64,000 nucleotides of DNA from positions 2,976,001 to 3,040,000 of the forward strand of contig JAGTJL010000004.1 in assembly GCA_020746875.1 (NCBI GenBank). The letters are read 5' to 3'. Positions 22,161 to 35,900 of this stretch are shown piece by piece. Positions within the stretch are counted from its first letter, which is position 1. The number at the start of each line of letters is the position of its first letter. The stretch is from Rhexocercosporidium sp. MPI-PUGE-AT-0058. Taxonomy: Eukaryota > Ascomycota > Leotiomycetes > Helotiales. The position numbers and the translations under genes were made by a program. Below the pieces are notes generated by a model, which was given only the letters and a program-made list of their open reading frames with translations, searched no databases and had not been told where the DNA came from.

Positions 22161-23012
22161 TATAAGATTATATTAAGCATACCTTTCCATAACTCAACTA
22201 CCTTTATATAAAGCTCTGGCTTCGCATAAAGCTCTGGCTTCGTATAAAGCTCTGGCTTCCATGCTTTGAACCTTGGAAGCTTTAAGCTTCCGGTAAAAGG
22301 TTATTCAGGGCTAAAACAGTGGCTTTCGGAAAGCCTTAGCTTCCGTGTTTTAAACCTCGGAAGCTCTGGTTTCCGGTAAGAGATTACGCCAACTCGTAAG
22401 CTCGCAAGCAAATACTCAATTAAGCTATACAAGCGAATATACACGTGATTAGCTAGAGTAGTTATATAGACCTAGAAATCCCCCGTACAATAGAATCATC
22501 ATTCATACTAAATCTCTGTTACGAACGCCCGCGTCCCGTAACACTTAGCCCCGGGATAATGAAGTACTTAGAACCATAAGCTCAAGAAAATGAAAGTTTT
22601 AAAAGAAAAATATTAAAAGAATATTATTTTTAAAAATATTATTTCAAGAGATTTTAATACTTAAGATCTTATAAATCATATATTATATAATTATTATTAT
22701 TAATAAATAATCAGAAGGCAGATAAGCCCTTAAATTACGCGATCTCCTTACGTAACGACTACTAAGACCGGTAAATCGCTAAAAGTCTAGCGGTTTCAGC
22801 GGTCCTGAAAGTACGAGAGGTTTTATATAAAAGATTAATACGTTTATTATTAAATAAGAGCTTCGTGCTTAATTAAAAATAATATCTTAATTATATTAAT
22901 TATTATATATTTTATTATACGTAATATACTTACTTCTCGATCATTAAGATTAATACAACCTACCGTATTTATACCGAGTAAATACACGGACCGTAACAAT
23001 CTCTTCTTTTCA
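22161..23012 (+). repeat. solo LTR, family 5, itself carrying a nested solo LTR
   Basis: It begins TATAAG (from TGTAAG by RIP) and ends CTTCTTTTCA, flanked by the 5-bp target duplication CATAC (22156-22160, 23013-23017). About 365 bases remain without the nested LTR at 22517-22998. It contains three tandem copies of an AAAGCTCTGGCTTC unit. It splits the left terminal repeat of the MULE. A related copy lies at 52521-52932. Confidence 0.75.
22517..22998. repeat. solo LTR, family 4, copy 1
   Basis: 482 bases, from TGTTACGAACG to GACCGTAACA, with perfect target duplication ATCTC (22512-22516, 22999-23003). It sits inside the family 5 LTR. It matches 50023-50520 in inverted orientation. Confidence 0.85.
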
Positions 23013-23279
23013 CATACGGGAATAGCTAAATCGACACACGCTAAAAATGTATTGACTTGCCGGGTATCATTTATCAACCTCGCTATGCCATAATAATTTG
23101 TACTGCCTAGCAAGGGCCACTTATGCATATCATAAATATTTATAATTATATAATTATATTAAGGACTAAAAATTGAAATTATTCAGATTAATTAAAGAGA
23201 TACTTTAATATAATACTACGACTATTATTATTACTACCACTACCATAATCTCCATTTCTCAACCTTATAGCCCCGCGCC

Positions 23280-24149
23280 TCTTATAGTAACTTATAGCGA
23301 TATTGCTACTGGATTTACTGCATTCCAAACACATACGAAAGCGAATAGTTATATTTTTCGGTCAAGGAATATAAAGCTATTCCGTGCATTATTTGTCTAC
23401 GACCGCGCAAGTAAATACGACTCAAAAAGGAAGCAAAAGGATATGCACTCTTCTAAGAGACGGCAGAATACTAGTTCAAAGAAGTATAATTATTTAATAA
23501 GAGTTACTCTTATAAAGAACAAAGTCTTAGAGCAGTAAGAAATCAAGGTTTTAGAGGCTATATATAATCACGCGGCTCTTGCAGATTTTATAGCTCATGT
23601 AACATACAGAATTGCTTCTACTCCTGCAGAGATTCGTGCTTCAATTAATACCTTAACTAAAGCTAGTCTCTTAAACGCTCAGATTCTGTCAACCCTACGA
23701 GAGGAAGACTTAAATATTACATTGTAATGATCACTGGCACGCTGAGGTGACTATGGCACAATAGAATAGCTAGAGAAGCGCTGTAGACTCGCTGGTGATA
23801 TTTGAATTTATACAGAAGCTAATTGCTAAGGAGGGAAGATTACCTCTTCCCCCTCACTGTCTTTATGAGGGCAGTGATTACGCAATCAGCGCTAAGAGCA
23901 CAGACCATTACAATCATTAACTTTTAAAGATATCTCAAATCTTATAGCAAAAGAGCGAACAAAACAGTTAAGCGAGAAGACCCTTATTTAATAGCTTATG
24001 GAGGTATTTTATTATAATAATAATTATCTGCTATTTAATTAATAAATTATATAAGAACTACAAGCTAATAATTTCCACCCTTAATATTATCCTTTAACCG
24101 GTCCTTTACAACGACTCTTTTTCATTTACCTTACTTCACTTGAGCTTTA
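23280..24149 (+). pseudogene. MULE transposase, 5' part (FAR1-like DNA-binding region)
   Basis: In translation with scattered RIP stops the stretch shows YDSKRKQKD, HSSKRRQN, HAALADFIAH and TLREEDLNI, typical of the N-terminal zinc-binding and helical region of fungal MULE transposases. The protein frame reaches ...LTSLEL and is then cut by the Gyp1 LTR at 24150. It resumes at 45701. Several stop codons are TGG-to-TAG or CAG-to-TAG changes. Not functional. Confidence 0.75.
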
Positions 24150-24351
24150 TGTCAGGAATGGAATCTAGTATAAGGAGGGTCGGGGGTTCTACGGAAAGTT
24201 TACAAGCTTAGCACAAATTACGTATTAATATTCTTATTTATTTACTTTAGAAAGGAGTAAAAAGGATTTAGAAAATTAAAGATTAGTCTAAATTATAATT
24301 AATATACTTTAAACGTTTTGAATAGTAATTCCTTATTATTTAAATCTTATA
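24150..24351 (+). repeat. Gyp1 5' LTR
   Basis: It starts TGTCAGGAATGG and ends CTTATA (CTTACA in the 3' copy). It is strongly AT-shifted compared with the 3' LTR. Confidence 0.88.
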
Positions 24352-27300
24352 TTTTAATTTCTTTATTTATACGAAAATAATTCGTTATTTATTTAAAGCT
24401 TTTACGAAATAATTATAATAGCTAAAAATAAGAAAAAGATAGCTTTAGCGGCAAAAGAAACGCTACGATCACTTTCGCTTTACTTTATTAATTAATTATC
24501 GAATACCCTTCGAAATGACCTTAAAGATAGCTCGCTTACGCGCAGCGAGTTATTCCAGCGCTCTAACGGAAGTTTAGAAGATCTTACGGATGATAATAAA
24601 AAGGGCTCGGATATCGAAGAAGCTATTAAAGTTAAGCGACGATAAATCTTAAAAATTTAAATATAAATTAAGTAAAAAAAAAAGAAAAAGGCAGTTCGAA
24701 ACCGAATCGAAGAGTTAAAAGAGGTAATATAAGAATAAGAGGACTTAAAGAAAGAGTTAATAAATATAATATAAAAAGAATAGAAAAGAAGGAAGGCAAA
24801 GGATATATAAATAAAAGAAAGCGTCGACACGCGAATACGGCCGGGGACTATTATTATAACGAACTTACGGGACCTCTTCGAAATAACCTTAATATACGTC
24901 CGATGCCGTATTAACGAATCCTAAAGATATAAGAGCTTTCGATATATAAAAGTAAAAGCGTTAAAGAAGCTTAGTCTTTTATTCGAGGTGTTAAGTAGAG
25001 GTTCTATTAAAATAAAAGAATAATATATATTATAAATAAAAATAAAATTAATAAATGCGTTTTTACTTTTAATAAAAAAGTAAAACGGAAGTAGACCGGG
25101 TTTAAATCGAAGGCTAAGATGAATTCATTTACTTAAGAAAGGTTTAAATAATAAATACTAAACTTAATTATAAACCTTGGAAATCGAGAGCTTGCGGTGC
25201 TTAATCGGTATAAAAACGCTTAATAGCGTAAGAATAAGTCGATAAATGATTTTGTATTTTTTCTTAATAACTTAAAGTAATAACTGAAAATCGGAGACGA
25301 TACGGCGAGACGACGGATCTTTTACGCTAAACTAAAGCCTAAGTTAAGAAGAGAAATTATTAAACTTAATATTATTAGAATTATTAAAACTTATAATGTT
25401 GGATTTCACTTCGGTAACTCGTGCCGATTCTACCCTAGAATAGCCGAAGGGGTTTCCACTGCTTACGCGGCCCGGAAATTACCTTCGTATTCCGGGAAAT
25501 TACGCTTGTATTTAATTACGTAGCTCGTATAAGCTACGTAATCAGTTACGTAGTCGTAAAAGCTTCTAGAGAAGCTATTATTTTGTATATAACTACCGAA
25601 GAGCTCTTCTAGCTCTTCAAGCAAGCAAGCAAGCAAGCAATTCTCTTTCTTTGATCACGTGTCCTCACCTACTGCGCTTCCTCATTCCTCATTGGCTCGC
25701 CTATTCTCACAAATAAAGAGTTAGTATTTTTAATTTATTATATTAAAAATATTAATAAAATAAATAATTAAAATAAACCTTAAAAGGATATTAATAAGGC
25801 TTCGAAGAAAGATAACAATTGCTTTCGGAGTAATAAATTATCTTATATTTCCTCTTCGAACTTAAACCGAAGGCGAGACGAGTTCAGTAATACGAATCAG
25901 ACTTTTATCGGTATTAAGTCGGAGGTAAAAGAATCGAGTAATAAGGAATATTACTACTATAAAAAGCTAAGCTATTTAATAGTAAAATACCCGGAAGTTA
26001 CGTATTATAATTATTAAAAGAAATTTTTTTTTTTTAAATTATATAAAATTATAATAGACGGGAAACGAACTAATTCGATTTTAATCTTTTTATTATTAAT
26101 AAGATTAAGCGAAGAAGAGGAACGGCAAAAGATTATAATATTAATAGAGATTCGGACTTAAGACGGAAGAGTACGGATTAAATAAGCATTTCTCGATAGC
26201 AATACCGAAGATAATTATATTTCTTAAGCGCTTATAATCGAATACGGATAAAAGCTTATAATTAATTAAATTAATTATAATTAAAAAAAAGAAGTTATTA
26301 CTTACGGAATTTATTTTTTATAATTATATATTATTAATAACGAAAGTATTACGAAAGGATATTAGTAATCGTATATCGCTTACGATTTCGAGATTTTAAG
26401 AATTACTTTTATCTTAGGATTTCTTTAGTTTAAAAAAGTTAACTTTATTATTAGCTTTCGATCGGAGACTTAGCGGTTTTTTTTAAAAAGAATTAAATTA
26501 ATATTATTTTTATTAAAAAGTTTGCGAAAAAAACTCGGAAAGATTAAATATATTATATTATATTTAACGCTAAAATTATCGAAGGTGCCGAGTTGCCTCC
26601 GAAATATATTAATTATTAAAAGATTTTCAGCGAAACAAATACTGGAATGCTATTTAAATATTATCTAATAGAGCATCGAATCGACCTCGAACCTAATAAG
26701 GAATTATTATAAGGACTCGTTTATTTACTTTCCGAATTAAAGCTAATAATACTCCGAGAATACTTCGAAGCGAGTTTAAAGAAAAGTTAAATCCGAAGAT
26801 TCATTAGCTTTATAAGAGCGCTTATTCTGTTTATACTTAAGAAGAGAAGAGGATTGCGATTATATATTAATTATAAAAGGCTTAATATTATTATAATAAA
26901 GAATTGAATTCTTTTACTTTTAATTAATAAAACCCTTAATCGATTAAGACGCGTTAAAATATTTATAAAGCTAGACTTAAAGGATGCGTATTACCGACTC
27001 CGAATTAAGTAAGGCGACGAATAAAAGACGGCATTTCGGACTTAATATAAATACTTTAAGTATTACGTGCTTCTTTTTAGACTCTAGAATACTTTAGCGA
27101 TATTTTAAGCTTATATTAATTAAGCTTTAATTAAGTTAATAAACGTTACTTATATAATTTATTTAAACAATATTCTTATTTTTTCTAAAAGCATCGAAGA
27201 TTATATAAAAGTTATTTAAAAGGTCCTCGAAAGGCTTTATATTTATAAATTTTACGCTAACTTTAAGAAATGCGCATTCGATATTAATATTATAGAATTT

Positions 27301-28998
27301 CTAAGGTTTATAATGGGCTTAATAAGTATTCGAATAAATTTCTCCTGAGTCAAGAGCATTTAGAAATAGCTTTTATTTAAATTATAGCGAGATATATAAG
27401 TATTCTTAAGGTTTATTAACTTTTATTATTATTTTATTCGTAGTTATATAAAAGTTATTTAATTTATTAAAAGAAATATAAAAAGGAAGAAAGACGGAAC
27501 CTTTTCGGTTCCTTTGCGGAGCTATTACGGCATTTTTAATCTTACGAGAAAGATTCTCTTAGGCTTTAATCCTTTATTACTTCGATCTTAAGCTAAAGAT
27601 TCGAGTAAAAATAAATACTTCGAAGTTTATTATTAATAGAATTTTATTTTAATTCTTTAAAGAAGGTGCGGAGGCTCGATAATACCTTATCGTATTCTAC
27701 TCGAAGAAGCTCTTTCTTACTAAATAACGGTATAAAGTTTATAATAAGAAGCTAATAGCGATAATATATGCATTTAAGTAATAGAATTAATACTTTTAAA
27801 GCGCTTCCGATATTATTATAATTCGGATAGATTATTATAATCTTAAGTATTTTATAACGAAACGAAAGCTTATTAAACGGCAATCGAGATAAGCCGATGA
27901 GCTAATAAAATTCGATTTTATTATTAAATATTAAATAGAAGTTATAAATCTTATTAATAAGCTTTCGCGAAGACCTGACTTTAAAGACTCGGAATTTAAT
28001 CGGAATAAAAACGAAAAAGAAAAACAGTTACCGACGTTATATTAAAAGTTACGCTTAATTATAATATTATAAAAAAGAAGGCTTTTATTAATAGCATTTC
28101 TAAAATCGGGGCTTAAATAATCTCGTATTAATAAGTTATCGAAGCTAGATTAAGGATTGTTTATAAAGTATTTATAGAGTAGTAAAGAATAATCAGAAGA
28201 GATACGAGGGACCCTCGACGAGTTTATTATTAGTATTATTAATTGTAAATAATATATACTACGGCGAGGAGCAATTATATTATTATAAACCGAAATAATA
28301 AGTAGTAAATTTTTAAAACTAATTTAAAGTATAATCTTTAATTTATAAAAAATAAATCTTTTTATAATAAATAAAATATACGAATCGATTCCGAAGGGAC
28401 GTCGAGTTAGGTCCGAAAAATATTAAAAAATATGCGAAAATAAATTATTATAATATTATAATAAGACTTATATATTACTTAAGAAATCATTTCGGAGTAA
28501 GATCTTAAGTATTAATTATAATAATACTGTAATAAAATACTTCGGGTTCTAAGAACTTTCGAATTGCTTTTAAAGAAATACTTTTAGTAAAAATTACGTA
28601 TAAACGTTAAGAAATATATAAATACTTACGTAAAATATTAAAAAAAGAAACTAAAAAAGCACCGACTTTACGGCGAATTAGCTCTGTTTCTTATTCTTTT
28701 AAAGCCTTAAGAAAAAATAATTATAGATTTTATTATAAACTTATTATTAAATAAAAAAATAAATCAAATATACAATTCTATTTTCGTAATCGTCGATCGA
28801 TTTACGAAGTTAGTTCGGTATATTCCCGTAACGAAAACGATTATTATACCCGAGTTAGCCGAGCTTTTTATATAAATATATATAAGGACTTTAAATGCTT
28901 TAAAGGTATTATTATTAATAAAAGTTCTGTTTTTATAAATAAGTTCTAGTCTTTAATAATATTTTACTTTTAGGTTCGACGTCGATTTAATACCGTAT
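24352..28998 (+). pseudogene. Gyp1 gag-pol polyprotein, part 1 (RIP-inactivated)
   Basis: Frames are broken by many TAA/TAG codons, but domains can be followed. The gag zinc knuckle is at about 25945-25995, with its Cys and His codons turned to Tyr (pattern YYYY..Y...Y). A retroviral-type protease site is at about 26190 (FLDSNTEDN). The reverse transcriptase covers about 26850-27480, with KLDLKDAYYRLR and the catalytic YLDDIL altered to YLNNIL at about 27160. RNase H lies at about 27550-27900 and the integrase core at about 28670-28998 (VDRFTKLV). The frame is cut in the integrase by Gyp2 at 28999 and continues at 42203. The gag is interrupted by a solo LTR at 25397. Confidence 0.8.
25397..25711 (+). 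repeat. solo LTR, family 3, copy 1
   Basis: 315 bases, TGTTGGATTTC...ATTCTCACA, with target duplication TATAA/AATAA (one mismatch). The second Gyp1 copy (near 60.88 kb) shows the uninterrupted site with TACGA at this point. It contains five GCAA units and a near-normal base composition, so it is younger or less mutated than its surroundings. Other copies are at 36892 and 51352. Confidence 0.88.
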
Positions 28999-29279
28999 TG
29001 TGGAGGGGAAAACACCAAGTATACAATAAGAGAGTAGTAAAGCAAGTGCCGGAGGATAAACGTAGGAAATACTTATTTAACGAATACTAAAGATATTATA
29101 TATTTAAGAAATATAATTTATTAAAGGAAAAGAGAAGTATAATTTAAATAAAAAGGAAAAGTTATAATAATAAAAATCGTTATTTTCGCTAAAAGATATT
29201 ACTTTAAAAGCTATCTTAAATATAATAAAATACGGCTTAATCACGTAACAAATAGACTTCTAAGGTCAACTCTATTATA
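28999..29279 (-). repeat. Gyp2 3' LTR
   Basis: On the plus strand it starts TGTGGAGGGGAAAACACC and ends CTATTATA (from CCACCACA). It is about 281 bases and matches the other Gyp2 LTRs at 32622, 41932 and 61738. Confidence 0.85.
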
Positions 29280-32200
29280 TACGTCCTTTCTTTAAAAAAC
29301 TCATGCTCGATTTTCAGTAAAGAAGTAAGAATTGATATTATAGCTTTAAAGCTTTAAATATTTAAAAGAAAATATATTTAAGTAAGGATAAGTAAATATT
29401 AAGTGACTTATACCTTACCTTTAAAAGCAAATAATTGTCTCGCTTAATACTTTTAAATATCGTCTTCTACCTTATTATTCTTTTTCTTTCTTTTCTTTTT
29501 TAATAACTTTATTATTATTTTTTATAATACTTTTAAAGAAGCTTTACGCGTTTCTTTATATTTATATTAATCTTTCTATACCTCTTAGCACTTATTACAT
29601 TGTTTTTACCGCTTAAACTTATCTTCTTAAATATTATATTTAAATAAATTTTAGCTTTAATAAAGCTAAAGTAATTCTTTTAAAATAAATCGGCATATAA
29701 TTATTATTTTAAATAAGTTCCCGACTCTTTCTTTTATAATATAAAGACTGACTTTCTTTATAAAATAAAGATTAATTCTTATAACGCGTCGAATTCGTCG
29801 ATATTCCCTTATACTTTAAGCTAACGTATCTTTAATAACTCTACTTCCTTTTTATATTTTTATTTTAACGAATCTTTTATAAACTTTTTTAATCTCTTAA
29901 TATTATTAAAAATAAAAGAAAATATATTAAAAGTATATTAAAGAAATAAAAATATATAAATATATAGGATTAAAGGCAAATAAGTAGTCGGAGGACAGTC
30001 TTTTCACTTTTAAAGTTCGAAATATAATAAAAGAATAAAAAGAAGCTAATTAAAGCATTTCTTTTATTAATTTAATTAAGTCTTTTTTTTATTTTTATCT
30101 TTTTCTTTTTACTTTTACTTCTTTAATAAGTTAGTATTAAATAATAACGAAGTCGGTCTTAAGTAATTTCTTTTTCTTTTATCTTAACGGTTATTATATT
30201 AAATAAAAGCGCCGATAATACTTTAATAATTTCTTATTATATTTTCTTATTATTTTTTAATAAATAAATTAATTATTATAAGTAGCTAAGATTTATTATA
30301 TTTAAAGAAGGAAGAGAAGAGATATTATGCTTTATATATTAACTTTAAGCTATTTAATCTTTCTCGCAGTCTTTCTCTTTTCTTAACGATAGGTTACGGG
30401 ATAAAAGCTTCTTAAAAATAATCCTTAAAGCTTTAATAAATTATAAGCTATTTTAAACCGCTTTTGTCGTCGCTTTCCTTCGACTTGCTTTTTATTATTA
30501 ATTAATTTAAAAAGGTAAGAAATTAAAAATAAGTTCTTTCTCGTTCGATATCGCTAATTTCTAAATCTTAACGATTTTCTGATATAATTTAAAGACTTAA
30601 AGTAAAAGCGTAGCTTTAATTTTCTTATTAAAATAAGAAGTATTTCTAATTTAATTATTTATTTTTAAGCTTTTATTAATTATATCACAGGCAACCTTTA
30701 AAGTAATAATATTAAGCTTTCTGGAAGTCCTTTCTTATTAAAGCAACTCCTTTTTATTTAAAAGTAAGGTTTCCTTTTAAAGAACTTTATATTAATATAA
30801 CTTTATAATAACTCTAAAAGTAATAGAAATATATTTTAAATACTTTTATAAACTAGTGTAAGTTAAGCCGGATTTTAAGTTTAAGAAAGAAATAAATATA
30901 TTTTAAGAGCGGAAGTAATAATACTCTTTCTCGGTCGATTAATATTCTTAATTTAAAAGTCCGAGGACTAATATTTAATTAAGAAAAGCTCTTGACTTAA
31001 AGTCTAATTAATTTATTTAATAAGAGATAGCTCTATAAAAATAAAATTAAAGGAATACTTATAAATAACTTAAGTACTTACGATAAGACATTATTTACTC
31101 GCTTAAGTCCTTTATAAAGTTATTATTATAATAAAATTATAATAATAGCATATAAATTCCGATAAGCGAGATTTTAAAACGGCTAAAAAAGAAGCGTATA
31201 ATTTAGATTAATTAAAATCTCCTTTCATACAGAATAATTCTACTTATCTTATTGTCTTAAAATTAATTAACTGAAACTCTAAGGAAATAAAATCGTTATT
31301 ATTTTAATACTTCGATGCGTTATTTAAAATAGCTTAAGGCAGGCTCGGCTTATTATAATACTTAATCCGCTATCTTATACTTTTACTCTTAATTAAGTTA
31401 CTACTATTAGTACTTAAGTAGCGTAATAGCCTAGATTTAATAGCCGTCGATTAAGAGAACTCATAAAGTTTAATAATAATTCTTACGTTAAACTTTAAGC
31501 TTACGATAACTCGACCGCTAATTCTTAAAGATTAATAATTTAATTAAAAATAAAGCACTTATAATATAAAAAGTTAAAAGCGTAAAAAAAATATAGAAAA
31601 GCTAGAGATTTATAACTTATTAGCCGTACTTATTTTACTCGTTTTTAGCTTAACTGTTACAGTCTCGGAGTATTAAGCTCCGTTTTTAAATACGTTATAT
31701 TAAAGTTATTAATATTTAAATAAACTTTTTATATTTTTAATAATAAATTTGACGATTTTTATTATTAATATAAGGCAATTATAATAACTTATTTCCTTCG
31801 TAATAATCTGTAGCCTGTCGCGCGCTTTATCGTTTATTTAAATATATAAATTAGTTTTATTTATTTAGCTTTATAAACTCTTTTAAATCTTAAATCGTTT
31901 AATTACGTATAACTTTTTAATCGTTATATATTTTCTTTTTAAATTAATAGCTTATTTATTATAGCTTTAAGAGCTATTTTAATTAAAGTAAATCTTTTTC
32001 GTTATAAAGTATTTAAGTAATATTAAGGAAGAATTTCTGGTTTTCAATCACTTTCGAGGACTTATTATATAAGCTTACTTCGGCAATATATCTTAAGAGA
32101 TTATCGTTTTTAGCGCTTAACTTATTAATATATTAAGATTATTAACGCTTTAGAATAACTCGTTAAAAGCACCTCGTTTAATTTATTATTTAATTCTTTA

Positions 32201-32621
32201 TAAAATTTAATAAGAAATAAATGTTTAATTAAATTCTACTCTTTTATAACGCAAGTTATAATTGATTTAATTTAATTAAATTATTTTACGGGGCTAAAAC
32301 TCTCTTTGAGTTTCTCAGAAGCTTCTTTAGCTTTATAAAGTATTAATAATTATTATATTTATAAGCTTTCGAGCTTATACGTCTAGCGTTAATAATATTA
32401 AATTATTCGAAGAACAGCTATTGTAAACATATTATTTAACTCGACTAAAATATTAATATTATTGTTATAAAACGACTTATAAATGCAATCGGAAGATATT
32501 TATAAGCGTAAATAATATTCGAAGTACTAAAGGGATTTTTTATCGTTTAAAGAAAAGCCCTTAATATTTCAGTATATACTTTTATTATTATGCCTTAATC
32601 TTTATCCTTTTCGTAAAATAT
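29280..32621 (-). other. unassigned 3.3-kb module of Gyp2, between integrase and 3' LTR
   Basis: It is heavily AT-rich. No standard retrotransposon domain was recognised in either strand. On the minus strand a stretch near 29.45-29.55 kb would encode a Lys/Glu-rich segment (KKEKKEKE), which suggests that a protein was once encoded. The first 1.25 kb is also present next to the second Gyp2 LTR (62020-63267), so it belongs to the element and is not a chance neighbour. It could be an extra ORF or a displaced gag-like region. Confidence 0.5.
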
Positions 32622-32905
32622 TGTGGTGGGGTTGACCTCAGAGGTCCATTTGTCACGTGATTGAGCTGCATCTTGCTGTATTTAAGATGGCCTCTAGGGC
32701 AACATCCTTCAAAAAAAACAACAACGATTTTTACCACTACAACTTTTCCTTCTTATTCAAACTATACCTCTCCCCTCCCTTGATAGATTATACTCCTTAG
32801 ATATGTGATATCTCTAGTATTCGTCAAATGGGTATTTCCTACGTTTACCCTCCGGCACTTGCTTTGCTACCCTCTTGTTGTGTGCTTGGTGTTTTCCCCT
32901 CCACA
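32622..32905 (+). repeat. solo LTR of the Gyp2 family, inserted in Gyp2 itself
   Basis: 284 bases, TGTGGTGGGGTTGACC...CCCCTCCACA, with 4-bp duplication ATAT on both sides. Orientation is opposite to the host element. It has almost no RIP-type change and keeps balanced composition, so it gives the best view of the LTR: a CACGTGA motif near the start and a TATTTAAG promoter-like box. Confidence 0.88.
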
Positions 32906-32999
32906 ATATAAAAAGTACGTCCTCATTATAATTTAGCGTTCGATAACGTTAAGTGATAAGCTATAAGAATTATAATAAAAAGTAATTAATAATATTAGT

Positions 33000-35900
33000 T
33001 ATAGCGATTAAATTACTCGCTAAAAAAATAAGTAATAATTTAATATTAACTTCGTTTTACGTAAGTTAGCCTTTTAAGTATTTTAATAATAATTTTATTA
33101 TTTCGTATAACTTATCTTATAAACTCTTTAAAGTCTTTAAGGCCTTATAAATTTTACTCTCAAGACTGGATTTAAGCTAATTTTTATTATTATTATATTA
33201 AGTTATTATTAAAAGCTCGTTATCTTTATAATAAATAAAGCGCTCTCGTTTATAAAATAACTTAAGGCGATTAACTGCAAAAGTACCGCGGAGGAATATA
33301 CTGTCGTCTTTTAATTTTTTTAACTTATAATAATTCTTTTTAAGAAAAGCTTTATAAATTTCGTAAGATCTTAGCCACCGAAAGTCAAGCTTTTTACTCT
33401 TTAATATATCGATTTCCTAAATAAAATCGTGCTTAAGAATTAAATCTCTAACTCATAATAACTTATTTCGAATATCCTTTTTTACATTAAAAGCTTCTTT
33501 TCCTTTTTATTTACGGCGTATCTTTTAAAGCTTAACTTCTTTTATATTATTATTTCGCATTTAATATTAAAAAGTTCAAATATAAATTAAATCGTTAATA
33601 CTCTCGATATCTTTTAAGAAAAGGCTTCTTTAAATAAAATAACGTATTTTAATAAAAAGAACTGATTTTCTATTATAAATTATATAAAAGGGAGTATAAC
33701 TTATAAGTCCATGGACTGAAGTGCAATTAGTAAATAGAACTACTAATAAATTGCTTATTCAATTCTTTTTTATTTTAAAAAAGTATTCTTAATAAAGTTA
33801 TATTTCCGCTCGATTATGTTATTAGCTTTTACGTTATAAGCCGATATTTAAATTCGTTAAATTTTTATTTTATTTAATAGATTAACGACTTCGCTTATAT
33901 TCTTTATACTTTCATCGATTATTAATTTTTAAAACAGCCCGTATTAATAAATAATATCTTATTAAATAAAATCAGTAATACTTTTAGCTTCTTTTAAAGC
34001 AAGCGCCCTAGCTTCGACCTAACCGCTTATATTATCTTAAGCGATAATAAAATACTTCTTCCTATTCTATATTAATATAAAAATAATATTTAACGCTTAT
34101 TTTTTTATAAGTCCGTTTAAAGTAATTAAAACCATAGGTTTTTCTTATTACTTAATATTATATAATATACACTTATTATATATTTTACCGAATTCCACGG
34201 AATTTTTAAAATAGCTTTTTTAAAAATAACGCTAAGAAATGCAATAATATATACTTTCTCTTCTTTTATAATTAAAACTATTATAATAGTTTCGCAAAAT
34301 ATATGCTTTATCTTTATCGGTATTAATAACGAGTTTAATAAATACGCCTTTTAATAAAAGTCTTTAAATACGTTAATTATAAACTCTATATAATAATACT
34401 TTTTTTTAAAATATATAAAAAGCTTTTAAGTTTATATTTTTCGAAGTTTTAAACGTAATTAAATAAGTAATTATCTTTTAATAATACTTTTTATAATATT
34501 TTAAAGATATTAATAAGTCTGCTTCGCTCTTTTAATTTATACTCGAGTCGCTATTAAGTATTATTTAATTATTCGACTTATCTCGCAGTTCTTGGACTTT
34601 TCGCTTTATATTAATAAAGATATTGCGTCTTTAAATTAATTTAGGGTTATCGAAGGTCTTTAGCTCTTCTATTAGGATTTCCGTATTCTCCGCTTCCACC
34701 GGGCAAATTCTAATTATATTAAGCTTAACTAAAATCTAATTTTTATCATTATTATTCTCAATATCCTCCTTAGTATCTTTAAGGTATTTAAGTCTCCTCG
34801 AGAGAGTATCTGCTATTATATGCGTAATACCTTTAATATAGCGCACTTCGAAATCGAAAAGCCTAATCCAGGCGAGCCAGCGAATAAGTATTATATTAAG
34901 GTAGTCGTAAGTAGCTCCTTTAAATTAAATAATAAGAGTATTTACGTTAATCTTTATAATAAAGTAGACTCTTATAAGCCAGATTTTAAGCTTTTTAAGG
35001 ATTAAAAGCATACTTTTATATTCTTTCTTTATAATATTGTAATTTCGTTTTGCTTTTATTTAAAAGCCGCTCTTATACCTCGCCGGTCTAAGCTTATTGT
35101 TTTTTAAGTTATATTAATTAAAGAAATTATTTTATTTAACGTTGCTAAAATTTATAAAAACGCCGATTTCGCTAGCGCTCTTAAAGTAATTAATTTTATA
35201 AAGCATTAGGAAAAAGTATAAGATATCTTAAAAAGTTCTTATTACTTAGCTATAAATTGCGGGGTTTTATATGAATTTAATTCCTTTTTTAATAAAGTCG
35301 TATAACGGCTCGGCTAATAAACAAAAGTCTTTAATTTAAATACGGAAATAAGTAATTAAATTTAAAAATCTTTTAACTTTTATAACGTTTTTAGGTTCTT
35401 TTTATTTTTATATTTTAATTAAGTATATAACTAAAAGTTTTTTTTCTTATAAGTTATATACGTAGCCGACGACGTTCATGCTATTACGACAGAATTACGA
35501 TTTAAGGCTTATAATAGCTCTAGCGCGCTTAAGGCGTTTTAGCGTCTTATCGAAGTTAAGAAGGTGCTTAAGGACGAACTAGCGAATTCTAAGCCGCGTT
35601 TTCTTTTGCTTATAATCTGAGTATAATCTTTTTACGTTAACGTTATTTAAGAATAATATTATAATAAAAGGCATAATATCTTTTAGTATTTTATTAATCG
35701 TTCTTACGAATTAAGTAATAAAGTTTATAATTCTTTAAGATAGCGTCGTATTTCGGACTAATCTAATATTAGGCACGAAAAAGGCCGTTGTATTTCGGCT
35801 ACTTTAATATAATATTTATTAATTATAACTTAAGTATAAGTTTATTAAGCTCGCGATATAATATCTTATAAATTCCTTTAAAAATTCGTTAATAAAAGAA

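Noticed and set aside
22850..23128. Minus-strand frame of 92 codons.
   Set aside because: It spans a solo LTR, the end of another LTR and MULE terminal sequence, so it cannot be an ancestral gene.
25618..25640. GCAA tandem repeat considered as a CRISPR-like or centromeric array.
   Set aside because: A five-unit tetranucleotide within an LTR; no spacers, and the organism is eukaryotic.
34820..35005. Plus-strand open frame in the Gyp2 region.
   Set aside because: It is the antisense of the Gyp2 RNase H coding text, which reads clearly on the minus strand.
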